Counted from the first letter of the stretch, positions 8,593 through 17,801 are shown. The stretch: DNA of 64,000 bases from Mesorhizobium sp. (GCA_019635735.1 JAHBYX010000006.1:124001-188000); one strand, 5' to 3'. Program-made: numbers and translations. Notes: generated by a model from the letters alone, not told the origin.

Positions 8593-8887
8593 CGGTCGCC
8601 CGACGATAGCGCCTAATGGTCTCGCGCAACCGGTCATTCACCGGTTTCGGATTGAGTAGCGCCTCCACGAAGGCCTCGGCATCCTTCACGGACAGGTCGA
8701 TCCGCTGATAGTCGTCGATTGCGCGCTGCGCCGCCTCTTGCACGCTGGACAATACGAAATCCGTGACGCTGCGACCCTGCAGCGCGGCGGCGCGCTCGAT
8801 CAGCCCCTTCTGATATGGAGTTACCCGCGCCTCAAGGCGTTCGCTGCGCACCCGCGCGCTAGGCTTCTTTGTCGCTGTCTGTGCCAT
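8585..8887 (-). CDS. DUF1778 antitoxin (TacA-like, ribbon-helix-helix)
   Basis: This 100-residue protein has a basic N-terminus, then RSERLEARVTPYQKGLIERA and GRSVTDFVLSSVQEAAQRAI, which form the ribbon-helix-helix DNA-binding domain. The C-terminal toxin-neutralising tail contains AFVEALLNPKPVNDRLRETI. The ATG at 8887 has AGGTAGGTG just upstream; a GTG at 8893 is in frame but overlaps that site. The family binds its promoter with the toxin and autorepresses. It is overlapped at its 3' end by the GNAT toxin. Confidence 0.92.
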   Translation of the reverse strand: MAQTATKKPSARVRSERLEARVTPYQKGLIERAAALQGRSVTDFVLSSVQEAAQRAIDDYQRIDLSVKDAEAFVEALLNPKPVNDRLRETIRRYRRATDV

Positions 8888-9025
8888 GATCACCTACCTA
8901 GCGATTGTGTACGGCCAACGGCCGGAAAAAGTCAATCAAACCGGGAATCCGCTCTGTCGTCTGGCTTTCACGTCCGCACGCGATAGATTGGCTGGACAGG
9001 GATGGCAGCTTCAAGGAGAAGAAGA

Positions 9026-10354
9026 ATGAACAAGGTCCTCGCCGCGGCGCTCGCCGCTGGTCTTTCCACGCAAGTTGCGCTCGTCGGAGTCTCGATGGCA
9101 CAGGAAAACCGCATCGACCAGGTGCGTCCCGATGCGCCTGAACTGGCGCCCTACGGCGACGCGGCGATCGGCGTTCGTACCATCGACCTCGTCAACAAGG
9201 ACCAGATCGACATCGTCAAGGTCGAAGCCGGCAAGGATCTGCCGCGCTATGACCGTCCGCTCAAGGTCGAGGTCTGGTATCCGGCGGCATCGGGCGGCGC
9301 ACCGACGCCCTACGAGGGCGTGTTCCTGCGCGACGGCGAGACCAGGGTGACGCTGCACGGCAAGGCGGCGCGGGACGCGGCACCGGCCGAGGCGGAGACC
9401 CCCTACCCGCTCGTCATCATCTCGCACGGCTATCCCGGAAACCGATTCTTGCTCAGCCACTTGGCCGAGAACCTTGCCTCGAAGGGTTATGTCGTCGCCT
9501 CGATCGACCACAAGGACTCGACCTATGACGATCAGGGCAAGTTCGGTTCGACGCTGGTCAACCGCCCGCTCGACCAGAAGTTCGTGCTCAACGAGATCGA
9601 GCGCCTGGGCGGCGAGGCCGACAGCTTCCTGAACGGGCTCGTCGACACGCAGAAAGCGGCGATCGTCGGCTATTCGATGGGCGGTTACGGCGCGGTGATC
9701 TCCGCAGGCGCCGGCGTCACCGAAGCCTCCGTCGGCTACGAATGGGGAGCGCCGGAAAAGACGCTCGCCGTCCACCAGGCAGGCTCGGAGAGCCACAACG
9801 CGCTGCCCGACGAGCGGGTGAAAGCTGTGGTCGCCTTCGCGCCCTGGGGCATGGAGCGCGGCTTCTGGGACGAGGACGCGCTGGCCAAGATCCAGAAGCC
9901 GATCTTCTACATCGCCGGCAGTGTCGACGACGTCTCAGGCTACGACAAGGGCGTGAAGGCGATCTACGAGGGCACGATCAACGCCGACGCATATTTGCTC
10001 ACCTTCGAGAACGCCAACCACAACGCCGCCGCGCCGATGCCGGCCCCCGCGGAATCGTGGAAGAAGTCCGAAAAGCTCGGCTGGGCGCCGTTCGACCACT
10101 ATGCCGACCCGGTCTGGGACACGGTGAGGATGAACAACATCGCGCAGCACTTCGTCACCGCCTTCCTCGGCAAATATTTGAAGGAAGACGAGGCGATGGA
10201 CGCCTATCTGAATGTGATCCCCAACGCCGCCGACGGCGTCTTCGCGAAGAACGAGGACGGCACGTTCAAGCCCGAGCACACCTACTGGAAGGGCTTCGCC
10301 GAGCGAACCGCCAAGGGCTTGACGCTCAGCGGCCGGATGGCGGGGAGCAACTGA
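9026..10354 (+). CDS. Secreted alpha/beta hydrolase (PAF-acetylhydrolase/dienelactone-hydrolase-like)
   Basis: This is a 442-residue protein. Residues 1-25 form a signal peptide (ALAAGLSTQVALVGVSMA, cleavage before QEN), so it is periplasmic or secreted. The hydrolase core has the oxyanion-loop motif PLVIISHGYPG, the nucleophile elbow GYSMGG with its Ser, a candidate Asp in IAGSVDDVSGY and a candidate His in ENANHNAAAP. An insertion follows the elbow. The substrate, an ester or lactone, is not predictable. The ATG at 9026 is chosen because AAGGAGAAGAAG precedes it; an upstream in-frame ATG would spoil the signal peptide. It is a single gene with no operon partner. Confidence 0.85.
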   Translation: MNKVLAAALAAGLSTQVALVGVSMAQENRIDQVRPDAPELAPYGDAAIGVRTIDLVNKDQIDIVKVEAGKDLPRYDRPLKVEVWYPAASGGAPTPYEGVFLRDGETRVTLHGKAARDAAPAEAETPYPLVIISHGYPGNRFLLSHLAENLASKGYVVASIDHKDSTYDDQGKFGSTLVNRPLDQKFVLNEIERLGGEADSFLNGLVDTQKAAIVGYSMGGYGAVISAGAGVTEASVGYEWGAPEKTLAVHQAGSESHNALPDERVKAVVAFAPWGMERGFWDEDALAKIQKPIFYIAGSVDDVSGYDKGVKAIYEGTINADAYLLTFENANHNAAAPMPAPAESWKKSEKLGWAPFDHYADPVWDTVRMNNIAQHFVTAFLGKYLKEDEAMDAYLNVIPNAADGVFAKNEDGTFKPEHTYWKGFAERTAKGLTLSGRMAGSN

Positions 10355-10366
10355 CGGCCGTCCACC

Positions 10367-10738
10367 TCATTCCACGATCTTCCAGTAGGAATCCTTGCGG
10401 ATCACCTTTCCGTCGCGAAACGTGTAGAAGTCGCAGCCGCGGACATTCTTCTTCGACCCGTCCCGAGCGGTTCCCGTAAGGGTCCATTTCGAGATGCCGG
10501 TCTCGGCTGCGGCGTCAACGAAATGTTCGGCGTCGCCATAGTGAACGTCCGGCAGGCCTTCGAAGCGGCCTGCCAGGGCTTTCCGCACATTAGCCTTCCC
10601 CACGAAGCGAGCCCCCCAGGGCTCGTTTCCCCGCGGCATTTCCAGGACGCAGTCGTCCGCGAACGAAGCCATGATGCGATCGAGATCATGCGCGTTGAAG
10701 GCGTCGCACAGTTCGGTCAATGCCATTCGAATGTCCAT
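10367..10738 (-). CDS. SnoaL-like / NTF2-fold protein
   Basis: This is a 123-residue cone-shaped alpha+beta barrel protein. It has the typical N-terminal helices ALTELCDAFNAHDLDRIMASF and the strand FADDCVLEMPRG. The middle contains GKANVRKALAGRFEGLPDV, and the end has DFYTFRDGKVIRKDSYWKIV. Members include isomerases, hydrolases and many of unknown role; nothing here fixes the substrate. GGGAGG precedes the ATG at the correct distance. It converges on the hydrolase gene with 12 bases between stops. Confidence 0.85.
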   Translation of the reverse strand: MDIRMALTELCDAFNAHDLDRIMASFADDCVLEMPRGNEPWGARFVGKANVRKALAGRFEGLPDVHYGDAEHFVDAAAETGISKWTLTGTARDGSKKNVRGCDFYTFRDGKVIRKDSYWKIVE

Positions 10739-11018
10739 CGTCGGCCTCCCGGGTCTTTGTTCTGTTTATCCGAATAGGCTCATCGCGGATGAGGCGGGTC
10801 AAGCCATTCACGTTTGCCGGCGATCGAGGTGGCAGACGGCATGGTGCCGGATCCGCGACCGGATCCTGCGACAACCCTTATCCGTCTAAGCCCTTGCCCT
10901 CGCCCCCTATCGGTGGTTCGATACGTTCATGGCCCTCACCGGCCGCACGGCCGGACAGGCCTTGCGACGGCCGGACGGGCCGGCCGCCGCTCATGGGAAA
11001 ACATGAGAGGAGGAAAGC

Positions 11019-13064
11019 ATGGGCAAGCGCGCCGGAGAGAGGCGTCGGGGACCGAAATGCATCGCCATCATCGGTCCCTTCGCAAGCGGCAAGACCACTC
11101 TTTTTGAAGCCATCCTCGCCCGCACGGGCACAATTGCGAAGCAGGGCAGCGTAGCTGCCGGCACCACGGTGGGCGACAACACGCCCGAGGCCCGCGCCCA
11201 CCAGATGAGCACCGAGGCGACCTTCGCCACGGTCAATTTCATGGGCGAAACGATCACCTTCGCCGACTGCCCCGGCTCGATCGAATTCTCCTACGAGGCA
11301 ATCCCGATCCTCGCCGCCTGCGACGCGGCGATCGTCGTCGCCGAGGCCGACGACAAGAAGATCCCGGCCCTGCAGCTCATTCTGCGCCAGCTCGACGATC
11401 TCGGCCTGCCGCGCATGCTCTTCCTCAACAAGGTCGACAAGATCAGCGCCGGCGTTCGCGACGTTCTCAAGCTTCTCCAGCCGGCCAGTTCGACGCCACT
11501 CCTCCTGCGCCAGATCCCGCTGCGCAAGAACGGCATCGTCGTCGGCTCGATCGATCTGGCGCTCGAGCGCGCCTATGTCTGGCGCGAACACGCCGAGAGC
11601 GAGGTGACCGCCATTCCCGACGACGAGAAGGCGCGCGAGGTGGAAGCCCGCTTCGCCATGCTCGAACGCCTGGCCGACCACGACGATACGCTGATGGAAC
11701 AATTGCTCGAGGAGATCGAGCCGCCCAGCGACGAAGTGTTCGACGATCTCGCCGCCGACCTGCGCGACGGCTCGCTGACGCCGGTGCTGATCGGCTCGGC
11801 CGAACACGGCAACGGCATCCTGCGCCTCCTCAAGATGATCCGCCACGACGCACCCGACGCCTCCGACACGCGCAAGCGGCTCAAAGTCTCCGGCTCCAGC
11901 CACGTGCGGATCATGAAGACCTTCCACACTCCTCATGGCGGCAAGCTGTCCGTCGCGCGCGTCCTGAGCGGGACGGTGGCCGACGGCGCCGAACTCGCCG
12001 CGGACGGCGGCCGCATCGGCAAGGTCTCTGGCATCTACCGCCTCACCGGCCGCGACCAGGCCAAGCTCGGCGCCGCGGCCGTCGGCGATACGGTCGCGCT
12101 GGGCAAGCTCGACGATCTGCGCACCGGCGACGCGCTGGCGATCGGCAAGGTCGCGCCGGAAAAGGCGGATCTGCCGCCGCCGCCCGATCCGGTCTATGCG
12201 CTGGCACTGAGGCCGCGCGAGCGCAAGGACGACGTAAAACTGTCGGCCACGTTGCAGAAGATGGCCGAGGAGGATCCCTCGCTCTTCGTTTCCCAGAACC
12301 AGGATACCGGCGAGACGGTGCTGGCCGGCCAGGGCGAGATGCATCTGCGCGTCGCAACGGAGAAGCTGGAGGGCCGCCACCAGATTCCGCTAATCTCGCG
12401 CGCGCCGCAGGTCCCCTATCGCGAGACGATCCGCAAGAGCACCCAGCAGCGCGGGCGGCACAAGAAGCAGTCGGGCGGCCATGGCCAGTTCGGCGACGTC
12501 CAGATCGAGATAAAGCCGCTGCCGCGCGGTTCGGGCTTCGAGTTCACCGACACGATCACCGGCGGCGTGGTTCCCAAGACCTACATCCCCTCGGTCGAGG
12601 CCGGCGTGCGCGACTTCCTCAAGACCGGACCGTTCGGATTCCCCGTGGTCGACATCGCGGTCAACCTCTCCGACGGCTCGTACCATACGGTCGATTCGTC
12701 CGACATGGCGTTCCAGATGGCGGCGAAGCTCGCGATGAAGGAAGGCATGCCGGCCTGCAGCCCGGTGCTGCTCGAACCGGTGATGAAGGTGGAGATCGCG
12801 ACGCCGTCCGATGCCACCGCCAGGATCACCGCGCTCATCCCGCAGCGGCGCGGCCAGATCCTCGGCTACGACGCGCGCGACGGATGGCCGGGCTGGGATG
12901 TCGTCGAGGCGACGATGCCGCAGGCGGAGATCGGCGACCTGATCGTGGAACTCCGTTCGGCCTCCTCGGGCGTCGCCTCGTTCAAGGCGACCTTCGACCA
13001 CATGGCCGAACTGACCGGGCGCCTGGCCGACGATGTGATGAACGCCAACGGCAAGGCCGCCTGA
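11019..13064 (+). CDS. Elongation factor G paralogue (EF-G-like GTPase)
   Basis: This 681-residue translational GTPase has all EF-G domains. G1 is GPFASGKTT (19-27) in place of the usual AHIDAGKTT, G3 is DCPG (83-86) and G4 is NKVD (137-140). The domain III-V region contains GQGEMHLRVATEKLEGR and GGHGQFGDVQIEIKPL. It lacks str or tuf neighbours, so it is the divergent second copy seen in many alphaproteobacteria and not housekeeping fusA. Its role, possibly ribosome recycling or stress, is not established. The ATG is preceded by GAGAGGAGGAAAGC. About 280 bases without a recognisable gene precede it. Confidence 0.88.
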   Translation: MGKRAGERRRGPKCIAIIGPFASGKTTLFEAILARTGTIAKQGSVAAGTTVGDNTPEARAHQMSTEATFATVNFMGETITFADCPGSIEFSYEAIPILAACDAAIVVAEADDKKIPALQLILRQLDDLGLPRMLFLNKVDKISAGVRDVLKLLQPASSTPLLLRQIPLRKNGIVVGSIDLALERAYVWREHAESEVTAIPDDEKAREVEARFAMLERLADHDDTLMEQLLEEIEPPSDEVFDDLAADLRDGSLTPVLIGSAEHGNGILRLLKMIRHDAPDASDTRKRLKVSGSSHVRIMKTFHTPHGGKLSVARVLSGTVADGAELAADGGRIGKVSGIYRLTGRDQAKLGAAAVGDTVALGKLDDLRTGDALAIGKVAPEKADLPPPPDPVYALALRPRERKDDVKLSATLQKMAEEDPSLFVSQNQDTGETVLAGQGEMHLRVATEKLEGRHQIPLISRAPQVPYRETIRKSTQQRGRHKKQSGGHGQFGDVQIEIKPLPRGSGFEFTDTITGGVVPKTYIPSVEAGVRDFLKTGPFGFPVVDIAVNLSDGSYHTVDSSDMAFQMAAKLAMKEGMPACSPVLLEPVMKVEIATPSDATARITALIPQRRGQILGYDARDGWPGWDVVEATMPQAEIGDLIVELRSASSGVASFKATFDHMAELTGRLADDVMNANGKAA

Positions 13065-13372
13065 TGGACGGAGGGCGCGGCCCCGCCGCGCCCGCCAGGC
13101 GATCAGGAACCCGTATCCCGGAAAGAAAAAAGGCCGGATCGCAAGATCCGGCCGAGTCGATTGGAGTTGCCGTCGCCGGCGAGCCTCCAGAGGGGAACAC
13201 TCGCGAGCGCTAATGGGAGGAGAACGCGCTCAGGAGATGATCGTGATATGTGCGCGTCGTGCCGAAATAACAAGCAGTCCGACTGCAAACCTGCCATGCA
13301 AATACGCATGGATTACCGGAATTGCTTGATTTTTCGTCTTCCTGGACCAAGCCCCAACGTAAGCTTGCCTAA
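13065..13372. other. Intergenic region between the EF-G paralogue and lsrB
   Basis: No convincing gene is visible in these 308 bases. The left part holds a hairpin with an adjacent A tract (see the terminator at 13121-13153). The part from about 13200 to 13370 is AT-richer and contains a short dyad around ATGCAAATACGCAT (near 13295-13310). A small RNA is possible but not supported by a recognised family. Confidence 0.5.
13121..13153 (-). terminator. Rho-independent terminator, minus strand
   Basis: A 9-base stem GGCCGGATC / GATCCGGCC with a GCAA loop (13132-13153) sits directly beside GAAAGAAAAAA (13121-13131). Read on the minus strand this is a perfect GC-rich hairpin followed by a T tract, which would end transcripts coming from lsrB about 220 bases upstream. 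Confidence 0.75.
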
Positions 13373-14269
13373 TCAATAGGCCCAGCTTCTCGCCTTCGAG
13401 ATCAGGAAATCACGGAAGACTTGCAGTTTCACCTGGTTCTTCATGGCGTCCGGATAGCAGAAATAGGTGTCGAAGGAGGGCACCTCGGTGTCCGGCAGTA
13501 TCTGCACCAGTCCGGAGTCCTTGCCGACGAGATAGTCGGGCAGCATGGCGACGCCCGCGCCGCGCTGCACGGCGCGCTTGATCGACAGGATGTCGTTGAT
13601 CTGCAGGAGGTTCGTGCGCTTCGAACCGTCGGTGCGTCCGGCGGTCTCCAGCCAGTTGACGTCGCTGATGTGAACCGGGATCGGGTCGCCGAACGAGACG
13701 ATCCGGTGGTTGTCGAGATCGGCGATCGAGGATGGCTTGCCGTGCTTCTCGATGTAGGAGGGCGCGGCGTAGATATGGAAATGCACCGTGAAGATGCGGC
13801 GCTGGATCAGGTCCGGCTGCTGCGGCTGGCGCAGGCGGATGGCGCAATCGGCCTGGCGCATGGTGAGGTCGAGTTCCTCGTTGGCGAGGATCAGCTGCAG
13901 CTGGATGTCGGGATAGAGTTCGAGAAACTCCGGCACGCGGTCGGTGAGCCAGCCGGCGCCGAGCCCCACCGTCGTCGTCACCCTGAGCGGACCGGACGGC
14001 CGGTCTTTTGCATCGGTCAGGCGCGACTTGACGTTTTCGAGTTTCATCAGCACGTCGTGCGCCGTGCGGTAGAGGATCTCGCCCTGCTCGGTCATCACCA
14101 GGCCGCGGGCGTGGCGGTGGAACAGCGGCACGCCGACGTCGTGCTCCAGCGCGCTGACCTGGCGCGAGATCGCCGATTGCGACAATCTCAGCTTCTCCGC
14201 GGCATGCGTGAACGACCCTGCCTCGGCGGCGGCGTGAAAGACGCGCAGCTTGTCCCAGTCGAGCGGCAT
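13373..14269 (-). CDS. lsrB: LysR-type regulator LsrB/VtlR
   Basis: This is a 298-residue LysR protein. The helix-turn-helix is MPLDWDKLRVFHAAAEAGSF followed by THAAEKLRLSQSAISRQVSA (21-40), and the effector domain starts near 90. The match in sequence and the adjoining trxB identify it as the rhizobial LsrB / Brucella VtlR regulator, which controls oxidative-stress, LPS and small-RNA genes and is needed for symbiosis or virulence. LsrB is described as a cysteine redox sensor. Here only Cys142 and Cys271 are seen, so any redox switch would use fewer cysteines than described for Sinorhizobium. The ATG at 14269 has GGGGGAAAG upstream. It is co-directional with trxB 38 bases upstream. Confidence 0.88.
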   Translation of the reverse strand: MPLDWDKLRVFHAAAEAGSFTHAAEKLRLSQSAISRQVSALEHDVGVPLFHRHARGLVMTEQGEILYRTAHDVLMKLENVKSRLTDAKDRPSGPLRVTTTVGLGAGWLTDRVPEFLELYPDIQLQLILANEELDLTMRQADCAIRLRQPQQPDLIQRRIFTVHFHIYAAPSYIEKHGKPSSIADLDNHRIVSFGDPIPVHISDVNWLETAGRTDGSKRTNLLQINDILSIKRAVQRGAGVAMLPDYLVGKDSGLVQILPDTEVPSFDTYFCYPDAMKNQVKLQVFRDFLISKARSWAY

Positions 14270-14307
14270 GTCTTTCCCCCGTGAGTGAGCCGGCATCGGC
14301 CAGTGCC

Positions 14308-15282
14308 CTATTCCGCCGCTTCGCGGTGCGATTCCATCTCCGCGATGTATTTCTCCGCTTCCAGCGCGGCCATACAGCCCATGCCCGCGGCGGTCACCGC
14401 CTGGCGGTAGGTGTCGTCGGTGACGTCGCCGGCGGCGAACACGCCCGGCACGTCGGTGCGGGTGGAATCAGGCGCGGTCCACAGATAGCCGTTCGGCTTC
14501 TGCTTCAGCTTGCCGGCAAAGAGGTCGACCGCCGGGGCATGGCCGATGGCGACGAAGACGCCGTCGATTGGCATCTCGCTGATGGCGCCGGTCTTGACGT
14601 TGCGCAGCCGGATGCCGGTGACCGACGGCGGCAGCGGCTTCTTGCCCTCGGTGCCGACGATCTCCTCCACCACATGGTCCCACATCACCTTGACGTTGTC
14701 CTTGCGGAACAGGCGCTCCTGCAGGATCCGCTCTGAGCGGAACTCGTCGCGGCGATGGATGACGGTGACGGATTTGGCGAGGTTCGAAAGGTACAGCGCC
14801 TCCTCGACCGCCGAATTGCCGCCGCCGATCACCACCACGTCCTTGCCGCGGTAGAAGAAGCCGTCGCAGGTGGCGCAGGCCGAAACGCCGAAGCCCTTGA
14901 AGGTCTCCTCGGTCGGAATGCCCAGCCACTTCGCCTGCGCGCCGGTGGCGACGATCAGCGCGTCGCAGGTGTACTGGTCGCCGGAATCGCCCTTGAGCAG
15001 GAAGGGCCGGCGCGAAATGTCGACCTCGACGATCACGTCCGAGATCATCTCGGTGCCGACATGCTCGGCCTGCTTGCGCATCTCCTCCATCAGCCAGGGC
15101 CCCTGGATCGGATCGGCGAATCCCGGATAGTTTTCCACGTCGGTGGTGATCATCAGTTGGCCGCCCTGCTGCATCCCGGCGATCAGCATCGGCTTCAGCA
15201 TGGCGCGCGCGGCATAGATCGCAGCCGTGTAGCCGGCCGGTCCCGAGCCGATGATGGCGACCGGTGCGTGGCGTGTGGTCAT
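14308..15282 (-). CDS. trxB: Thioredoxin-disulfide reductase
   Basis: This 324-residue flavoenzyme reduces thioredoxin with NADPH in the cytoplasm. The FAD-binding loop is GSGPAG (12-17), the redox-active pair is Cys136-Ala-Thr-Cys139 in SACATCDG, the NADPH loop is GGGNSA (about 153-158), and the second FAD motif TDVPGVFAAGDV is near the C-terminus. The length is typical. The ATG at 15282 (MTTRHAPVAIIG) was chosen; upstream in-frame starts add a non-conserved 42-residue extension. It is followed by lsrB on the same strand and is divergent from the Lrp-type gene. Confidence 0.97.
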   Translation of the reverse strand: MTTRHAPVAIIGSGPAGYTAAIYAARAMLKPMLIAGMQQGGQLMITTDVENYPGFADPIQGPWLMEEMRKQAEHVGTEMISDVIVEVDISRRPFLLKGDSGDQYTCDALIVATGAQAKWLGIPTEETFKGFGVSACATCDGFFYRGKDVVVIGGGNSAVEEALYLSNLAKSVTVIHRRDEFRSERILQERLFRKDNVKVMWDHVVEEIVGTEGKKPLPPSVTGIRLRNVKTGAISEMPIDGVFVAIGHAPAVDLFAGKLKQKPNGYLWTAPDSTRTDVPGVFAAGDVTDDTYRQAVTAAGMGCMAALEAEKYIAEMESHREAAE

Positions 15283-15503
15283 GACGAAGCCCTCGATCGA
15301 ACCGAGCAGGCCAAGCAAAAGCCCGCGCCGCGCGCAAAGAAGCGGCGGCATGGCAGATGTAAGGAGTCTGCCACCCCTTGTGCAAGTCCGCGCGCCCGTT
15401 GCGCACAAGTAGCGATCCGTGCGACTGCGGCCTTTCCGTCGCGCGACAGTTCGCGTAACTTTGTTGCGTACGAGTGCAGGATTCTGTCAGAAGGAGACCT
15501 CCT

Positions 15504-16004
15504 ATGGCGGCGAAGGCCGACCTCGACGCCATCGACTGGAAGATCCTGAAGGAACTGCAGGACGACGGCCGCATGACCAATGTGGAACTGTCGAAACGCG
15601 TCGGCATCTCCGCTCCGCCCTGCCTGCGCCGCGTCAAGCGGCTGGAGGACAGCGGCATCATCCGCGGCTACCGCGCGCTGATCAATGCGCCCGCGCTCGG
15701 CCAGCAGGTCGTCGCCTTCTGCCTGATCGGCCTGCACCACCAGTCGGACGCCGAGCTGAAGCAGTTTTCCGAGCGCACGCGCAACTGGCCGATCGTCCGC
15801 CAGGCGTGGATGGTGTCGGGCGAATCCGACTTCATGCTGCAATGCGTGGCCCCCGACCTTGCCACCTTTCAGGGCTTCGTCATCGAGGAGCTGACCTCGA
15901 CGCCCAACGTCGACACCGTGCGCACGGCGCTGACCATCCGCCAGGTCAAGGACGAGGGCCTAGTGGATATGAGCCTTTCCGCCGTTCCGGATCACCGCGC
16001 TTGA
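15504..16004 (+). CDS. Lrp/AsnC-family transcriptional regulator
   Basis: This 166-residue regulator has an N-terminal winged helix, DAIDWKILKELQDDGRMTNV then ELSKRVGISAPPCLRRVKRL, and a C-terminal RAM ligand-binding domain (about 70-150). The ATG at 15504 is preceded by AAGGAGACCTCCT. It lies divergent from trxB across a 221-base intergenic region that contains the dyad CTTGTGC-N19-GCACAAG (15377-15409), a possible operator. The same trxB-lrp arrangement is common in rhizobia. The TTG of the next glycosyltransferase overlaps its stop. Confidence 0.92.
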   Translation: MAAKADLDAIDWKILKELQDDGRMTNVELSKRVGISAPPCLRRVKRLEDSGIIRGYRALINAPALGQQVVAFCLIGLHHQSDAELKQFSERTRNWPIVRQAWMVSGESDFMLQCVAPDLATFQGFVIEELTSTPNVDTVRTALTIRQVKDEGLVDMSLSAVPDHRA

Positions 16005-16876
16005 ACACGGGTCCGGCGGACGAAAACCGCGATGATCGACTGCGCACGTCGCCGGAAGACCAGGTCGTGTTTTCGGTCGTGCTCGTCGCCTACAACAGCG
16101 CCGACGTCATTCGCGATGCGATCGAGTCCGTGCCGGCCCCGCACGAGGTCATTGTCGTCGACAATGCCAGCACCGACGCCTCCCGCGAAATCGCGGCCGC
16201 CGCCGGCGCCCGCGTCCTGGCGCTCGCCGAGAACCTCGGTTTCGGAACCGCCTGCAATCGGGGAGCCGCCCTGGCACGCAACGACACGTTGCTGTTCCTC
16301 AATCCGGACGCCCGTCTCATGCCGGGCGCGCTCGATGCCCTGGCGGCATGAATGGCGCGCTATCCCGCCAGCGCGGCGTTCAGTCCACGCGTAGTCAAGA
16401 GCAACGGGCAGCAGTACTACAGGGCGCGCAACCGGCTGATCGGAGATCGATTTCGGCTCGACGGGCCACCGCGGGCGGATATGTTGATCCCGATGGCGGT
16501 GGGTGCCGCCGTTGTGTTCAGGAAGCCGGTATTCGATGCCCTGTCCGGTTTCGACGAGAACATCTTCCTCTATTTCGAGGACGTCGACCTCAGCGCCCGC
16601 ACCATCCTCGCCGGGCACGGCATTCATCACATTCACGATGCGGTCGTCGTGCACAGCGAAGGGGCGTCGACGCCAAGCAGCCCGAGGATCATCGATTTCA
16701 AGGCCTATCATTTCATGAAGGCGAACCTCTATGTCTGCCGCAAATTCGGCATCTCCTACAACCGTCCGTGGCATATCGTCAGCAACTGGGGGAAGTTGAT
16801 CGCCGCGCGGCTGAGAGGCGATACGGACGCGGAGATCACGGCCCGCGCACGGCTCAGGGCACTCATGGAGCGCTAA
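16001..16876 (+). pseudogene. Family 2 glycosyltransferase interrupted by in-frame TGA
   Basis: The upstream part encodes the nucleotide-binding half of a rhamnosyltransferase-like GT2 (VVFSVVLVAYNSADVI, then IVVDNAS, LFLNPDARL as the DxD-type motif). It stops at TGA 16349-16351. The very next codon, ATG 16352, continues in the same frame with the acceptor half (GAAVVFRKPVFDALSGFDEN, then LYFEDVDLSAR). Removing the stop gives one normal ~290-residue enzyme, so a single nonsense change, for example CGA to TGA, explains the break. The start is TTG 16001 overlapping the Lrp stop, or GTG 16067. TGAATG could allow re-initiation and two half proteins. Confidence 0.8.
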
Positions 16877-16998
16877 TCGCGCGCTCCGTCCTGGGTGCGG
16901 AGACGTCCAGCCTTGCGAAACGCAGGATTCTCCCCTAGTCGGCTTGCCGCAGGAGAGGCGGCGGGCATGACCGAGCCGATGCAAACAGGGATCGGCCT

Positions 16999-17736
16999 TT
17001 GAAGAATCTGTCACGCAGACTGCGGCTTGCCCTCTATCACTGGCGCCATGGACCCGGATTCACCTATCACGGGATACCGATCGCCATACCCGACGAGATG
17101 CCGTTCAGCATCAAGCGCCATCTCATGCAGGGCAGCTACGAGGAGCCGGAGCGGCGGCTGGTGGAGCGTTTCCTCGATCCCTCCCTGCCCCTCATCGAGG
17201 TCGGAGGGTCGCTGGGCGTGTTGAGCGCCTATATCGGCCGGCGGCTTTCGCCGGAGGCGCCCTATCTCGTGGTCGAGGCCAATAGCCGCATCATCGAGAC
17301 CTGCCGCGCGAATGCGCGCATCGGGCGAGGCCCCGACGGCCGCCTGACCGTCATGAACTGCGCTCTCGCCTACGGCGCCAGCGAAGTCTCCTTCCCGGTC
17401 AGCGACAACATTCACGGCAATCGCCTCGGCTCCGCTTCCGGCGCGGGACCGAAAATGATCACGGTTCCGGCCCATTCACTGGCGGACCTGCGGCGTCTGC
17501 TCGACCAGCGCCCCGGCCCGTTCACGCTGGTGATGGATATCGAGGGATACGAATACGACGTGTTCGCCAACGACAGCGCGACGCTGAAGGACTGCGCGCT
17601 GGCGATCGTCGAGACGCATCCGCCGCTCTTCGCAGAGCGAGGCAAGACGCTCGAGGATTTCCTCGACCTGGCGCGCGGCAATGGCTTCGAGATCCTGGCC
17701 CGGGACGGCGCATCGTTCGCGTTCGGCCGGACCTGA
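16999..17736 (+). CDS. FkbM-family SAM-dependent methyltransferase
   Basis: This is a 245-residue protein. The SAM-binding strand and loop is LIEVGGSLGVLSAYIG (about 70-85), followed by the acidic strand end YLVVEANSR, and the FkbM-typical LVMDIEGYEYDVF lies near 178. FkbM enzymes O-methylate sugars or polyketides; in a glycosyltransferase cluster it probably methylates a surface-glycan residue. The start is a TTG at 16999, overlapped by the stop of a short upstream frame beginning ATG 16968, so its exact start is unsure. It lies 122 bases after the interrupted GT2. Confidence 0.82.
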   Translation: MKNLSRRLRLALYHWRHGPGFTYHGIPIAIPDEMPFSIKRHLMQGSYEEPERRLVERFLDPSLPLIEVGGSLGVLSAYIGRRLSPEAPYLVVEANSRIIETCRANARIGRGPDGRLTVMNCALAYGASEVSFPVSDNIHGNRLGSASGAGPKMITVPAHSLADLRRLLDQRPGPFTLVMDIEGYEYDVFANDSATLKDCALAIVETHPPLFAERGKTLEDFLDLARGNGFEILARDGASFAFGRT

Positions 17737-17801
17737 GGCGAAGCCGCTTTTGACCTGCCAGACGCGCGCGGCTATTGCGTAGTCTCGCTCAGGATCTGCC
17801 G

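Noticed and set aside
13161..13379. Small plus-strand frame of 72 codons
   Set aside because: No ribosome site, it overlaps the terminator region and the lsrB end, and the sequence is not protein-like.
15377..15409. Dyad CTTGTGC-N19-GCACAAG as a terminator
   Set aside because: The loop is too long and no T tract follows; it is better kept as a possible operator between divergent genes.
16349..16351. TGA as a selenocysteine codon
   Set aside because: The position is not a conserved Cys/Sec site in GT2 enzymes and no SECIS-like hairpin is evident after it.
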